Numbered from the stretch's first letter, positions 26,745-35,399 are shown. The stretch: DNA of 64,000 nucleotides from Phytohabitans aurantiacus (GCF_027923225.1 NZ_BSDI01000007.1:682001-746000); one strand, 5' to 3'. Numbers and translations are program-made. Notes: generated from the letters alone by a model not told the origin.

Positions 26745-28577
26745 ATGTCTTATGAGGACGCTCAGCGGCGGCTCGCCCGCGGCTGGAACACCTGGGACAC
26801 GCACAGCCTGCTGACCCAGGTGCTGCTGCCGGACGGGCTCGCGGTCGCGCTCGGCCTCAAGGAGTACTACCGCGGCAACACGCTGCACCGCGTCCACATC
26901 GGACGCCGCGACGCGGAGGCGGAGGAGGTGACCCTCGGCCCGCACGCGATCGACGGCTCCTACACCGCCGTCACCGTGCGCTGGCGCGGCGTCGAGGTGC
27001 TCGTCGAGACCGCGCACGCCGACGCCGACCTGGTGGTACTGGCCACCCCGCTGGCGAACCAGGCGCAGCCGGCGACGCTCACCGTCTCGGTGGGCCTGCT
27101 GTGGAACCGCCCCGGAAGCGTCCGGCACGACGGCGACGCGATCGCCGCCGACCTGCCCAGGCGCGACCCGATCGCCGTGCACGGGACAGCGCCGCGCTAC
27201 CACGACCCGTACGTCGACCTCGCCGGCCCGTACCTGGCGATGCGGCTGTCCCAGCCGGTGGGCGTGTCGACCGGGCGGCCCCGCGACCTGGCCCAGATCC
27301 AGGCGCTGGTCGCCGCCGCCCGGATCGCGCCGCCGGAGAGCGTGGAGGGGCGGCACCGGGAGCTGGTGCGGGACGCGATCGCCTGGAACACCGTGTACGA
27401 GCCGGCGGGCGAGCGCGTGGTGACCACGGTGAGTCGACTGTGGAATGTCGGCAAGCGTGGCGGGTACGCGCTGTTCTGCTGGGACAACTACTTCAACGCG
27501 CTGCTGGCCGGGGTGTTCAGCGCCGACCTGGCGTACGCCAACGCGGTCGAGATGACCCGCGAGCTGACCCCGGACGGTTTCGTGCCCAACGTGGCGCAGG
27601 GCACCGGCCGGCGCACCTACGACGGCTCCCAGCCACCGGTCGGCGCGATGGCGGCGTGGCAGCTCTTCCGGCGCTTCGGCGACCGCTGGTTCCTGGCCGA
27701 GGTCTTCGACGGATTACTGCGCTGGAACCGCTGGTGGTGGCGGGTACGCCGCCACGGCGACCTGCTGTGCCTTGGCTCGACCGCGTTCACCCCCGAGTGG
27801 CCGTCCCCTCAGGACATCCCGCGCATCGACCAGCACTTCGGCGCCACCTGCGAGAGCGGCTGCGACGACCATCCCGTGTTCGCGGGCATCCCGTACGACC
27901 CTTCGGTCGGCCTGCTCCTGGCCCATGACGTCGGCCTCAACAGCGAGTACGTGATGGACTGCCAGGCGCTGGCGGAGATCGCCGGCGTACTGGAAAGGGA
28001 CGCCGAACGGGACGAGTTGCGCGAGCGCGGCGCGGCCGTGGCCGAAGCCGTCGAGCGCCGCCTCTGGTCGGAACAGACCGCCTCGTACCGCAGCCGCCGC
28101 CTCGACACCGATGAATTCACATCGGACATCTCGCCGATGAGCTTCTACCCGTTGCTGGCCGGGCTCGGCGCGGACGGCCGCGCGCGCCTCATGGTGGACC
28201 GGTACCTGCGCGACGAGACCTCCTTCGGCGGCCGGTGGGCGATCCCGTCGACACCGCGCACCGACGTCGAGTCCGCCTCGCGCAGCTACTACTGGCGCGG
28301 CCGGGTGTGGCCGCCGATGAATTTCCTGGTGTACCTCGGGCTCCGGCGGCTCGGCCTGGCCGACGAGCGGCGGTGGCTGGCCGAGCGCAGCGGCGAGCTG
28401 GCGATGAAGGAGTGGGACGAGGCGCGCCACGTGCACGAGAACTACTCCGCGAACACCGGCGAGGGCTGCGACAAGGCCAACAGCGAGCCGTTCCACTCCT
28501 GGGGCGCCCTGCTCAGCCTGATCCCGCTGATCGAAAACGGTCTGGAACCCTATTTCACCGAGGAAGGAACGCGATGA
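26745..28577 (+). CDS. MGH1/GH63-like (alpha/alpha)6-barrel glycoside hydrolase, second copy
   Basis: 610 residues, starting three bases after GH127. N-terminal beta domain to about 200, then barrel with GYALFCWDNYFNALLAGV, TPDGFVPNVAQG (catalytic-Asp region), YDPSVGLLLAHDVGLNSEY and YYWRGRVWPPMNFLVYLGL. No signal peptide. Same fold as the protein at 7644-9317 but clearly diverged. Overlaps the FAD oxidoreductase by four bases. Probably trims an imported oligosaccharide; sugar specificity unknown. Confidence 0.8.
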   Translation: MSYEDAQRRLARGWNTWDTHSLLTQVLLPDGLAVALGLKEYYRGNTLHRVHIGRRDAEAEEVTLGPHAIDGSYTAVTVRWRGVEVLVETAHADADLVVLATPLANQAQPATLTVSVGLLWNRPGSVRHDGDAIAADLPRRDPIAVHGTAPRYHDPYVDLAGPYLAMRLSQPVGVSTGRPRDLAQIQALVAAARIAPPESVEGRHRELVRDAIAWNTVYEPAGERVVTTVSRLWNVGKRGGYALFCWDNYFNALLAGVFSADLAYANAVEMTRELTPDGFVPNVAQGTGRRTYDGSQPPVGAMAAWQLFRRFGDRWFLAEVFDGLLRWNRWWWRVRRHGDLLCLGSTAFTPEWPSPQDIPRIDQHFGATCESGCDDHPVFAGIPYDPSVGLLLAHDVGLNSEYVMDCQALAEIAGVLERDAERDELRERGAAVAEAVERRLWSEQTASYRSRRLDTDEFTSDISPMSFYPLLAGLGADGRARLMVDRYLRDETSFGGRWAIPSTPRTDVESASRSYYWRGRVWPPMNFLVYLGLRRLGLADERRWLAERSGELAMKEWDEARHVHENYSANTGEGCDKANSEPFHSWGALLSLIPLIENGLEPYFTEEGTR

Positions 28578-30175
28578 ACCGGGCGGACGTGCTCGTCGTC
28601 GGTGGCGGTCTGGGCGGCGTCGCGGCGGCTCTCGCGGCGTTGCGGCGCGGCCGGACCGTGCTTCTCACCGAGGAGACCGACTGGCTGGGCGGTCAGCTCA
28701 CCACCCAGGCGGTGCCGCCCGACGAGCACCCGTGGATCGAGCAATTCGGCTGCACCGCGAGCTACCGGACACTGCGCGACGGGATCCGGGACTACTACCG
28801 GCGCTGGTACCCGCTCAGCGAGAGGGCCCGGTCCGCGCGGTATCTCAACCCGGGCGAGGGCACCGTCAGCCCGCTGTGCCACGAGCCGCGCGTCGCGGCG
28901 GCCGTGATCGACGCGATGCTGGCGCCGTGGACGGCGGCGGGCCGGCTGCGGGTGCTCATCCGGCACCGGCCGGTCGCCGCCGACGTCGATGGCGATCGGG
29001 TGCACGCGGTGGTCGTCGAAGGGCCGGACGGCGACCGCGTCGAGCTGGCCGCGCCGTACGTGCTGGACGCCACCGAGCTGGGCGACCTGCTCGCGCTCAC
29101 CGGCACCGAGCACGTCACCGGGTTCGAGTCGCGCGCCGAGACCGGGGAGCCGCACGCTCCCGCCGAGGCCCAGCCGGACAACATGCAGGCGTTCTCGTGG
29201 TGCTTCGCGCTGGAGCACCTGGCCGGCGAGGACCACACCATCGACAAGCCGGCCGAGTACGACTTCTGGAGCGGTTTCAGCCCCGAGTTCTGGGGCGGAA
29301 ACCTGGTATCGCTGGACGCTCCCGATCCGCGCACGCTGCGCCGGTACCCGCGCACCTTCGTCCCGAACCCGGTCGCCGACGGTGATGTCGTCGCCGACCA
29401 GAGCCTCAGCGCCGGCGACAGCGACCTGTGGGTCTTCCGGCGGATCGTGTCGCGACGGACCCTCTCCCCCGGCCTGGTGGGCAGCGACGTCACGCTGGTC
29501 AACTGGCCGATGATCGACTACTTCCTCGGGCCGCTGATCGGCGTCAGCGATGAGGAGAAGGCCAAGCACCTCGCCTCGTCCCGGCAGCTCAGCCTCAGCA
29601 TGCTCTACTGGCTGCAGACCGAGGTGCCCCGGCCCGACGGCGGCACCGGCTGGCCGGGCCTGCGCCCGCGCGGCGACGTGCTGGGCACCGCCGACGGCTT
29701 CGCCAAGGCGCCCTACATCCGCGAGTCCCGGCGGATCCGCGCCGAGTACACGGTGGTCGAGCAGGACCTCTCGCTGGAGGTGCGTGGCGAGCGCGGTTCG
29801 GTCGCCTACCCGGACAGCGTGGGCGTCGGCGCGTACCGGATCGACCTGCACCCGTCGACCGGCCTGGACACGTACATCGACGTGGGCGCGACGCCGTACC
29901 ACCTGCCGCTGGGCGCCCTGCTGCCGGTGCGGATGGAGAACCTGCTGCCGGCGGGGAAGAACATCGGCACCACCCACATCACCAACGGCTGCTACCGCAT
30001 GCACCCCACGGAGTGGAACATCGGCGAGGTGGCCGGCGCGCTGGCCGCGCACTGCCTCGACCGGGGCGTCGCGCCCCGGCAGGTACGGGCCCAGCAGAGC
30101 CGGCTGGAAGACTTCCGGGCCAGCCTCGTCGCCGACGGTGTCGAGGTGGTGTGGCCAAAGCTGAGCGGCTACTAG
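28574..30175 (+). CDS. FAD-dependent oxidoreductase (FAD_oxidored-like) in glycan operon
   Basis: 533 residues from ATG 28574 in an ATGA overlap. N-terminal dinucleotide-binding motif VLVVGGGLGGVAAALAALRRG (G at 10-15), TEETDWLGGQLTTQ near 40, and YVLDATELGDLLALTG around 175. The C-terminal LPAGKNIGTTHITNGCYRMHPTEWNIGEVAG closes the FAD site. Family members sit in many polysaccharide loci and their reactions are mostly unknown. I infer oxidation of a released sugar or modification group. It is the last gene of the operon, 12 bases before the convergent HTH gene. Confidence 0.85.
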   Translation: MNRADVLVVGGGLGGVAAALAALRRGRTVLLTEETDWLGGQLTTQAVPPDEHPWIEQFGCTASYRTLRDGIRDYYRRWYPLSERARSARYLNPGEGTVSPLCHEPRVAAAVIDAMLAPWTAAGRLRVLIRHRPVAADVDGDRVHAVVVEGPDGDRVELAAPYVLDATELGDLLALTGTEHVTGFESRAETGEPHAPAEAQPDNMQAFSWCFALEHLAGEDHTIDKPAEYDFWSGFSPEFWGGNLVSLDAPDPRTLRRYPRTFVPNPVADGDVVADQSLSAGDSDLWVFRRIVSRRTLSPGLVGSDVTLVNWPMIDYFLGPLIGVSDEEKAKHLASSRQLSLSMLYWLQTEVPRPDGGTGWPGLRPRGDVLGTADGFAKAPYIRESRRIRAEYTVVEQDLSLEVRGERGSVAYPDSVGVGAYRIDLHPSTGLDTYIDVGATPYHLPLGALLPVRMENLLPAGKNIGTTHITNGCYRMHPTEWNIGEVAGALAAHCLDRGVAPRQVRAQQSRLEDFRASLVADGVEVVWPKLSGY

Positions 30176-30187
30176 ACCCCAGCGTCC

Positions 30188-30760
30188 CTATCGGGAGAGG
30201 TTGAGGGTCGCGATGAGGTCCTCGTGGAGTTCGAACCAGACCCGGTGGCACGAGTCGACCTCGATAGCGGTTAGCCACGCCGGATCGTCGATCGACTTGG
30301 CCAGCGCGATGGCGAACCGGTCGTGGTAACCAGAAAACCGCGTCAGCCGCGCGGTCAGGCGCCGTTCCAGGTCGCGAAGCGCGTCGGCGATGTCCGCGAG
30401 CTGGCCGTGGATGTCGCCGGCGCTGCCGAGCTGGGCCGCGGTGAAGAGGCGGGACGCCTGGGCGTTGAAGGGCAGGAAGTCTTCGTGCACGGCGTCGACC
30501 GTGCCGCGGGCGTCGATGCCGTCGAGCTCGTCGCGGAGCTGGGACTCGTTGCGCTGGCGGCCGGTGCCGGTCAGTGACCACCCGGTCAGGTCGGCGAAGG
30601 AGGCTTTGGCGACCCAGCCGTGTGCCTGCGCGTCGAGCAGGTACTCGTGCGTGTCATGGGCATCGAGGCCGAACCGGGCCGCGACGGCGGCGGAGTCGGC
30701 GTGGCCCTTGAGCCGCACCGCGTGGAGCACCAGCAGTTCGGTGGGCGACGGGTGGGTCAT
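30188..30760 (-). CDS. Winged-helix-like protein partnered with PEP-synthase-like protein
   Basis: 190 residues from ATG 30760 in an ATGA overlap. The N-terminal 75 residues look like a winged helix (TELLVLHAVRLKGHADSAAV, then FGLDAHDTHEYLLDAQAHGWV and LTGWSLTGTGRQRN). The rest is helical (IDARGTVDAVHEDFLPFNAQ; LADIADALRDLERRLTARLTRF). I do not know its function. Strict coupling to the preceding shortened PEP-synthase-like gene suggests either its regulator or a phosphoacceptor partner. The palindromes at 32297-32326 could be its DNA target. Confidence 0.7.
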   Translation of the reverse strand: MTHPSPTELLVLHAVRLKGHADSAAVAARFGLDAHDTHEYLLDAQAHGWVAKASFADLTGWSLTGTGRQRNESQLRDELDGIDARGTVDAVHEDFLPFNAQASRLFTAAQLGSAGDIHGQLADIADALRDLERRLTARLTRFSGYHDRFAIALAKSIDDPAWLTAIEVDSCHRVWFELHEDLIATLNLSR

Positions 30761-31902
30761 CGGGGGTGCCTTTCGAGATGGGCGACGGTGCCGAGCGTGC
30801 CGTCGATGGTGACGTGTTCGCCGTCCGGTACGCGGGTCATCGCGCCGGTCGCCCCGACGACTGCGGGGATCCGGTACTCCCGGGCGACGATCGCGGCGTG
30901 GCTGAGGATCCCGCCGGTCTCGGTGACGACGCCGGCGGCGACCCGGAACAACGGTGTCCAGGCCGGGTCGGTCGTCCGGCACACGAGTACGTCGCCGCGC
31001 TGGACGCGGGCGAAGTCGTCGACCGTACGCACCAGGCGCGCCGGTCCGCTCGCCCGGCCGGGGCTGCTGGGCACGCCCGTGACAAGTGCCGGGCCAGCAG
31101 CCGGTGCGGGCTGGCCGGCAGGAGTGGTGAGGGTGGTGATGGGTCGCGATTGGACTATCCACACGCGACCGTCGCGGATCGCCCACTCGACGTCCTGAGG
31201 CTCGCCGAAGAGGTCCTCGCAGCGCCGGCCGAGTGCGACGAGTTCGGCGGTCTGGCCGGGGGTCAGGCAGCCGCGCGCACGCTCCGGCTCCGGTACGGCG
31301 GTGCGGACCAGGCCGCCGTCGCCGAGGTCGAGCCGGGTCTGCTTGGTGCCGACGGTCATCTGGACGGTGTCGGCCGGCGGGGTCACGATGAGCTCGTCGG
31401 GCGTGACCAGACCGGAGACGACGGACTCCCCGAGGCCCCAGGACGCGTTGATCACGAGCCGATCGGCGCCGCCGCGGGGGTCGCGGGTGAACAGCGCTCC
31501 CGCGTGGTCGGCCTCGATCAGCTCCTGCACGATCACGGGTGCGCTGGCCTCGCCGTCGAGGTCCAGGTGCGTGCGGTACGACCGGGCCCGCTGGGCACCC
31601 GTCGAGGCGGCGCAGCTCCGGATGGCGGCCAGCACCTCGTCGAGACCTCGGGCGCCCAGTACCGTCGCGAGCTGTCCCGCGAACGACGCCGTCTCGGTAT
31701 CTTCCGCTACGGCTGACGATCGCACCGCGACCGCCCGCGCGCGCAGGCGCCGCAGGTGTGCCGCGACGAGGTCCGGATCGGTGGCCGGGTCGGTGACGAC
31801 GAACCCGTCCGGCACGGGGACGCCGGCCCGCATCAGGACGGCGAGCGCGGAGGCCTTCCGGCCGCAGGAGCGGTCCGCGTCCGCCAGCGGTACGACGCTC
31901 AC
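30757..31902 (-). CDS. Shortened PEP-synthase-like protein (ATP-grasp + swivelling His domain)
   Basis: 381 residues from GTG 31902 in a GTGA overlap. Residues 1-285 are the PEP-synthase/PPDK ATP-binding domain (GRKASALAVLMRAGVPVPDGF, AVRSSAVAEDTETASFAGQ, INASWGLGESVVSG, VEWAIRDGRVWIVQSRPI). Residues about 290-380 are the mobile phosphohistidine domain with TETGGILSHAAIVAREY, the catalytic His in SHAA. The usual third domain, the PEP/pyruvate TIM barrel or the rifampin-binding domain in rifampin phosphotransferases, is missing; PpsA is about 790 residues. It could phosphorylate its own His from ATP, but the acceptor must come from another protein or a small molecule. Confidence 0.82.
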   Translation of the reverse strand: MSVVPLADADRSCGRKASALAVLMRAGVPVPDGFVVTDPATDPDLVAAHLRRLRARAVAVRSSAVAEDTETASFAGQLATVLGARGLDEVLAAIRSCAASTGAQRARSYRTHLDLDGEASAPVIVQELIEADHAGALFTRDPRGGADRLVINASWGLGESVVSGLVTPDELIVTPPADTVQMTVGTKQTRLDLGDGGLVRTAVPEPERARGCLTPGQTAELVALGRRCEDLFGEPQDVEWAIRDGRVWIVQSRPITTLTTPAGQPAPAAGPALVTGVPSSPGRASGPARLVRTVDDFARVQRGDVLVCRTTDPAWTPLFRVAAGVVTETGGILSHAAIVAREYRIPAVVGATGAMTRVPDGEHVTIDGTLGTVAHLERHPR

Positions 31903-32279
31903 GGCAGCCGGGCCACCACGCGCTCGTGCCGCTGCTGCGCCGCCTGCGCGGTGCGCAGCCCCAGCGCCTCGGCGATCTGCGCCCACGTCAGCCCCTCCGC
32001 CCGGGCGACGAACAGCAGGCCCGCCTCCATCTGGTCCAGCTCGCCGCGCGCGGCGGCCAGCAACGCGACCGCCGCCAGCAGGTCTTCCGGTAGCTGGAGG
32101 GAGTCGCGATCGGTGTTGGCGCGCCACAGCGCTTGGCGGATCAGCGTGACGGCGTCGTGTGGCTGGCCGTCGATCAGCCACGGAAGGCGGGGCAGATCCT
32201 CGCCCCCGCGGTCCATCAAGCGTCGCCGCGCCTGCCGCTCGACATCGGCGGCGGCCTCGTCTCCTGACCCCCTACTCAT
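31899..32279 (-). CDS. Small HTH protein heading the PEP-synthase-like unit
   Basis: 126 residues from ATG 32279. The C-terminal third is a HTH (EGLTWAQIAEALGLRTAQAAQQRHERV) of the type found in sigma region 4 or small DNA-binding proteins. The N-terminal part is helical, with PRLPWLIDGQPHDAVTLIRQAL. No ligand domain is visible. Overlaps the next gene by four bases. Probably a regulator of its own operon via the tandem palindromes starting 18 bases upstream of its start codon. Confidence 0.7.
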   Translation of the reverse strand: MSRGSGDEAAADVERQARRRLMDRGGEDLPRLPWLIDGQPHDAVTLIRQALWRANTDRDSLQLPEDLLAAVALLAAARGELDQMEAGLLFVARAEGLTWAQIAEALGLRTAQAAQQRHERVVARLP

Positions 32280-32296
32280 GCCGCCCAGCGTCCACT

Positions 32297-32326
32297 TCAA
32301 CAACTTGTTTGTCAACAACCTGTTGA
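32297..32326. promoter_or_regulatory. Two tandem 15-base palindromic operators
   Basis: TCAACAACCTGTTGA (32312-32326) is a perfect inverted repeat of 6-base arms around ACC. The neighbouring 32297-32311 is a degenerate copy (TCAACA/TGTTTG arms, 5 of 6 pairing), offset by exactly 15 bases. A further dyad TTGTT-N4-AACAA (32305-32318) spans the junction. The A/T-rich block lies between the divergent HTH unit and the HAD gene. Regulator not identified; the HTH proteins at 30188-30760 and 31899-32279 are candidates. Confidence 0.75.
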
Positions 32327-32340
32327 TATACGGTCGGCCC

Positions 32341-32826
32341 GTGCCCACCGCCCTCGTCCTCGACGTCGACGGCGTCCTGTGCCCGGCGTCGGGGTTCAGC
32401 CCGTTCGGCGCGACCATCGAGGTGGGGGTCGCGCTTCGGCCGGTACACGTGCCGCTGCCGCTGTGCGCCGCGCTGGCCGACCTGGCGGGGTCGCCCGATG
32501 TGACGCCGGTCTGGCTCACCAGCTGGCTGCCGCGGACGCGGCGCGCGATGCGACCGCCGTTTCCCGGCCCCGAGTGGGAGCAGATCGAGCCGGAGCCCGG
32601 CGACGGATGGCCGAAGTGGTCGGCGCTGAACGCGTGGCTCGCGCGCCACCCCGAGATCACCCGGCTCGCCTGGGTCGACGACGACCTGGCCGACCGAGCC
32701 CCGCGCTACACCGAGGAGCTGGCCGATCGCGGCCTCGACGCCCTACTGATCAGCCCCGCGACCGACCACGGCATGACCCCCGATCACCTCGCCCACCTGA
32801 CCCACTGGCTGACCCAGGACCTTTAG
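32341..32826 (+). CDS. HAD-superfamily hydrolase-like protein
   Basis: 161 residues from GTG 32341. HAD motif I VLDVDGVL (Asp 8, Asp 10), motif II in VWLTSWLPR, motif IV WVDDDLAD near 120. The catalytic core is present but the cap is small or absent, so it may be a small-molecule or polynucleotide phosphatase. No substrate can be assigned. The frame is open upstream but only the GTG after the operator block gives a normal HAD N terminus. Divergent from the PEP-synthase-like unit and possibly co-regulated. Its stop overlaps the next, convergent gene by four bases. Confidence 0.75.
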   Translation: MPTALVLDVDGVLCPASGFSPFGATIEVGVALRPVHVPLPLCAALADLAGSPDVTPVWLTSWLPRTRRAMRPPFPGPEWEQIEPEPGDGWPKWSALNAWLARHPEITRLAWVDDDLADRAPRYTEELADRGLDALLISPATDHGMTPDHLAHLTHWLTQDL

Positions 32827-33809
32827 ATGCCCATGTCCTGGCGGAGGGCGGCGACCATCTTGACGTTGCGGATGTACTCGTCGGCGGACGTTGCCTCGCT
32901 GGCCTGATTGAGGCCGTGCGGCCAGAAGTGCGCACCGTCGGCGTAGAGGATCGCGGCGGAGTTGTTGTCGAGCGTGCGGAGCTGGTTGATCGCGTTGGTG
33001 CCGGTCCACCGGCCGCCGGAGACGCGCGAGGCCCAGTTGCCGTGGGTGCCGACGCCGAGGGTGTGCGCGATCTCGTGCATGGCGGTGGCCTGCTGCATGG
33101 TCGACTTGGCGCCGAAGCGGATGGTGCCGTTGAAGTTGCCGTCGGCGGTCGGCACGCTGGGCTCGTAGTAGATGTTCAACGCCTTGCTGACACCCAGGTA
33201 GCAGTTGTACACGGTCAGGGCCAGGTTCATGGCGTCGGTGATGCGGTTGTACGAGTCGAGCTGGTCGGCGGACGGCGCCGAGGCCCGGTGCAGCGTGTAC
33301 GTGATGCCGCCGGACGCCGGGCAGCCGGGGCCGCCGGTGGTGCTGTTCCACCGCTGGTTCGCGCCGCCGTTGCAGGTCCACAGGACGATCGCGGTGCCGT
33401 TGGCGGTGCCGCCGCCGCTGGCGTCGAGGCAGAGCCCCGACAGCGCGCTGGTGATGGTGCCGTTGCTGTTGACGTTCCACACCTGGTTGGTGCCGCCCGT
33501 GCAGTCCCAGATGACCACCTGGGTGCCGGCCGTCGTGCCGTTGTTGTAGGCGTCGAGGCACTTGGTGCCCGCGTACGCCCGCAGTTGCCGGGCGGAGGTG
33601 AGGTTCCACTGCTGGTTGCTGCCGCCGTTGCAGTCGTACAGCTTCACCTGCGTGCCGTTGGTCTTGCTCGCGCTGGGCACGTCGACGCAGCGACCGGACG
33701 GGGCGCCGCGGATCGCGCCGACCGCGGCCGAGGCGGGGGCGGCGACGGCGAGAAGGGAGCAGGCCAGAGCCGCGGTGGTGACGGCGGCGAGGAGGCGGAG
33801 GTTCGGCAT
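32823..33809 (-). CDS. Secreted ricin-lectin/zinc metalloprotease-like protein
   Basis: 328 residues from ATG 33809, with AGGAGT six bases upstream. Sec signal to about APASAAV. A ricin B trefoil (about 30-160) has three blades ending NQQWNL, NQVWNV and NQRWNS. The C-terminal domain has AMHEIAHTLGVGTHGNW near 240, an HExxHxxGxxxH-like metzincin zinc site. The mature protein is probably extracellular, with the lectin binding glycan and the protease acting on a glycoprotein or cell-wall protein. Lectin at the N terminus rather than the C terminus is the less common order. An operator-like dyad before it matches one before the pectate lyase. Confidence 0.85.
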   Translation of the reverse strand: MPNLRLLAAVTTAALACSLLAVAAPASAAVGAIRGAPSGRCVDVPSASKTNGTQVKLYDCNGGSNQQWNLTSARQLRAYAGTKCLDAYNNGTTAGTQVVIWDCTGGTNQVWNVNSNGTITSALSGLCLDASGGGTANGTAIVLWTCNGGANQRWNSTTGGPGCPASGGITYTLHRASAPSADQLDSYNRITDAMNLALTVYNCYLGVSKALNIYYEPSVPTADGNFNGTIRFGAKSTMQQATAMHEIAHTLGVGTHGNWASRVSGGRWTGTNAINQLRTLDNNSAAILYADGAHFWPHGLNQASEATSADEYIRNVKMVAALRQDMGI

Positions 33810-33831
33810 GCTCGGACTCCTCGTTGCCAGG

Positions 33832-33845
33832 GGGAACCGCTTTCC
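33832..33845. promoter_or_regulatory. Operator-like dyad shared with the pectate lyase gene
   Basis: On the minus strand GGAAAGCGGTTCCC, matching 12 of 14 positions of the perfect palindrome GGAAAGCGCTTTCC at 58539-58552. It starts 4 bases after the predicted -10, over the transcription start. Confidence 0.6.
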
Positions 33846-33849
33846 GGAG

Positions 33850-33878
33850 AAAGTACACATTCAGATCTTTGGATGCAA
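33850..33878 (-). promoter_or_regulatory. Predicted promoter of the ricin/metalloprotease gene
   Basis: On the minus strand TTGCAT (33878-33873), 17-base spacer, TACTTT (33855-33850), followed directly by the operator-like dyad. Confidence 0.55.
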
Positions 33879-33998
33879 GGGGTCGTCCGATCGTACCGCT
33901 CGGCTCATCCGAACGGCCACCCGGCGCCTGGTAGCGACCATTTGCTGCGCACCCCGGGCGCGGGCACTAGGTTGCGGGCAACACAGGGAGGTGCACCC

Positions 33999-35399
33999 TT
34001 GTCGATCCTGTCAGCACTCGACCACCGGCACACCGTCGCGCCACCCGGGTACAGCCGGTGGCTGATCCCGCCCGCCGCCCTGTCGGTGCACCTCTGCATC
34101 GGGCAGGCGTACGCCACGAGCGTCTACAAGAACTCGTTCATCGCGCACTTCGACACCAGCCAGACGGCGATCGGCATCATCTTCAGCATCGCCATCGTGA
34201 TGCTTGGCCTGTCCGCCGCGGTCGGCGGCACCTGGGTCGAGGCGAACGGGCCGCGCAAGGCGATGTTCGTGTCCGCGTGCTTCTGGGCGACCGGCTTCCT
34301 GGTCAGCGCGGTGGGCATCGCGACGGAGCAGCTGTGGCTGGTCTACCTGGGATACGGCGTGCTGGGCGGCATCGGGCTCGGCATCGGGTACATCTCACCG
34401 GTGTCCACATTGATCAAATGGTTCCCCGACCGGCCAGGTCTCGCCACCGGGCTCGCCATCATGGGATTCGGCGGCGGCGCAATGGTCGCCAGCCCGCTGT
34501 CGCGCCAACTGCTGTCGTTCTACGACTCCGGCTACGACTCGGGCAACGCCAGCTCGGTGGCGTCGGGCGGGGCGCTGGTCGCGCTCTTCGTCACGCTGGG
34601 CATCGGGTACTTCGTCATCATGATGTTCGGTGTCGTCAACGTCCGGGTACCACCGCCGGGCTGGTCCCCCGCCGGCTTCGACCTCGCCACGGTCGCGAGC
34701 CGGCCACTTGTCACCACCGCACAGGTCGCCGCGTCCAACGCGATCCGCACCCGCTCGTTCTGGCTACTGTGGATAGTGTTGTTCTGCAACGTGACCGCCG
34801 GCATCGGCATCCTCGAACAGGCCAGCCCGATGATCCAGGACTTCTTCCGGGAAGACGGCGTGTCGAGCGTCGCGGTGGCGGCCGCGGCCGGCTTCGTCGG
34901 GTTACTGTCGCTGTTCAACATGGCTGGCCGATTCGTGTGGTCGTCCACATCGGACATCATCGGGCGCAAGCCGATGTACGTGGTATACCTGGGCGTGGGC
35001 ATGGTGCTGTACGCGCTGCTCGCCTCCTTCGGGCACGCCGCGACCGCGCTCTTCGTCCTGCTGGCCGGGCTGATCCTGTCCTTCTACGGCGGCGGCTTCG
35101 CGACGATACCGGCGTACCTTCGTGACCTGTTCGGCACGTACCAGGTGGGCGCCATCCACGGGCGCCTCCTGACCGCCTGGTCAGCGGCCGGCATCGCGGG
35201 ACCGCTCATCATCAACGGGTTCCTCGACGCGCAGGGCAAACCCGGCACGCTCACCTCATCGGCGTACCAGCCCGCGCTTTTCACCATGGTCGGCGTACTG
35301 GCCATCGGATTCGTCGCCAACCTGCTGATCAGGCCGGTGCCGGAGCGCTTCCACGAAACAGCCGATGAGGTCGCCGTCGAAGGGAGCGCCGCGCGATGA
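33999..35399 (+). CDS. OFA-family MFS transporter
   Basis: 466 residues from TTG 33999, chosen because AGGGAGG sits six bases upstream; the longer open frame upstream is an antisense reading of the neighbouring gene. Twelve predicted helices, with the MFS A-loop pattern GPRKAMFVSACFWATGF and SDIIGRKPMYVVYLGVG. Overall pattern fits oxalate/formate antiporter (OFA) proteins. Substrate probably an organic anion such as oxalate or a monocarboxylate, which is inference. The stop overlaps a 35-residue membrane peptide gene, a pairing known for OFA transporters. Confidence 0.85.
   Translation: MSILSALDHRHTVAPPGYSRWLIPPAALSVHLCIGQAYATSVYKNSFIAHFDTSQTAIGIIFSIAIVMLGLSAAVGGTWVEANGPRKAMFVSACFWATGFLVSAVGIATEQLWLVYLGYGVLGGIGLGIGYISPVSTLIKWFPDRPGLATGLAIMGFGGGAMVASPLSRQLLSFYDSGYDSGNASSVASGGALVALFVTLGIGYFVIMMFGVVNVRVPPPGWSPAGFDLATVASRPLVTTAQVAASNAIRTRSFWLLWIVLFCNVTAGIGILEQASPMIQDFFREDGVSSVAVAAAAGFVGLLSLFNMAGRFVWSSTSDIIGRKPMYVVYLGVGMVLYALLASFGHAATALFVLLAGLILSFYGGGFATIPAYLRDLFGTYQVGAIHGRLLTAWSAAGIAGPLIINGFLDAQGKPGTLTSSAYQPALFTMVGVLAIGFVANLLIRPVPERFHETADEVAVEGSAAR

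Noticed and set aside
31899..32279. A complete sigma factor or anti-sigma pair
   Set aside because: Only one HTH is present with no sigma region 2.
32379..33998. Upstream extension of the MFS transporter frame
   Set aside because: Reads as antisense of the ricin/metalloprotease gene; the TTG at 33999 has a good ribosome site and gives a normal N terminus.
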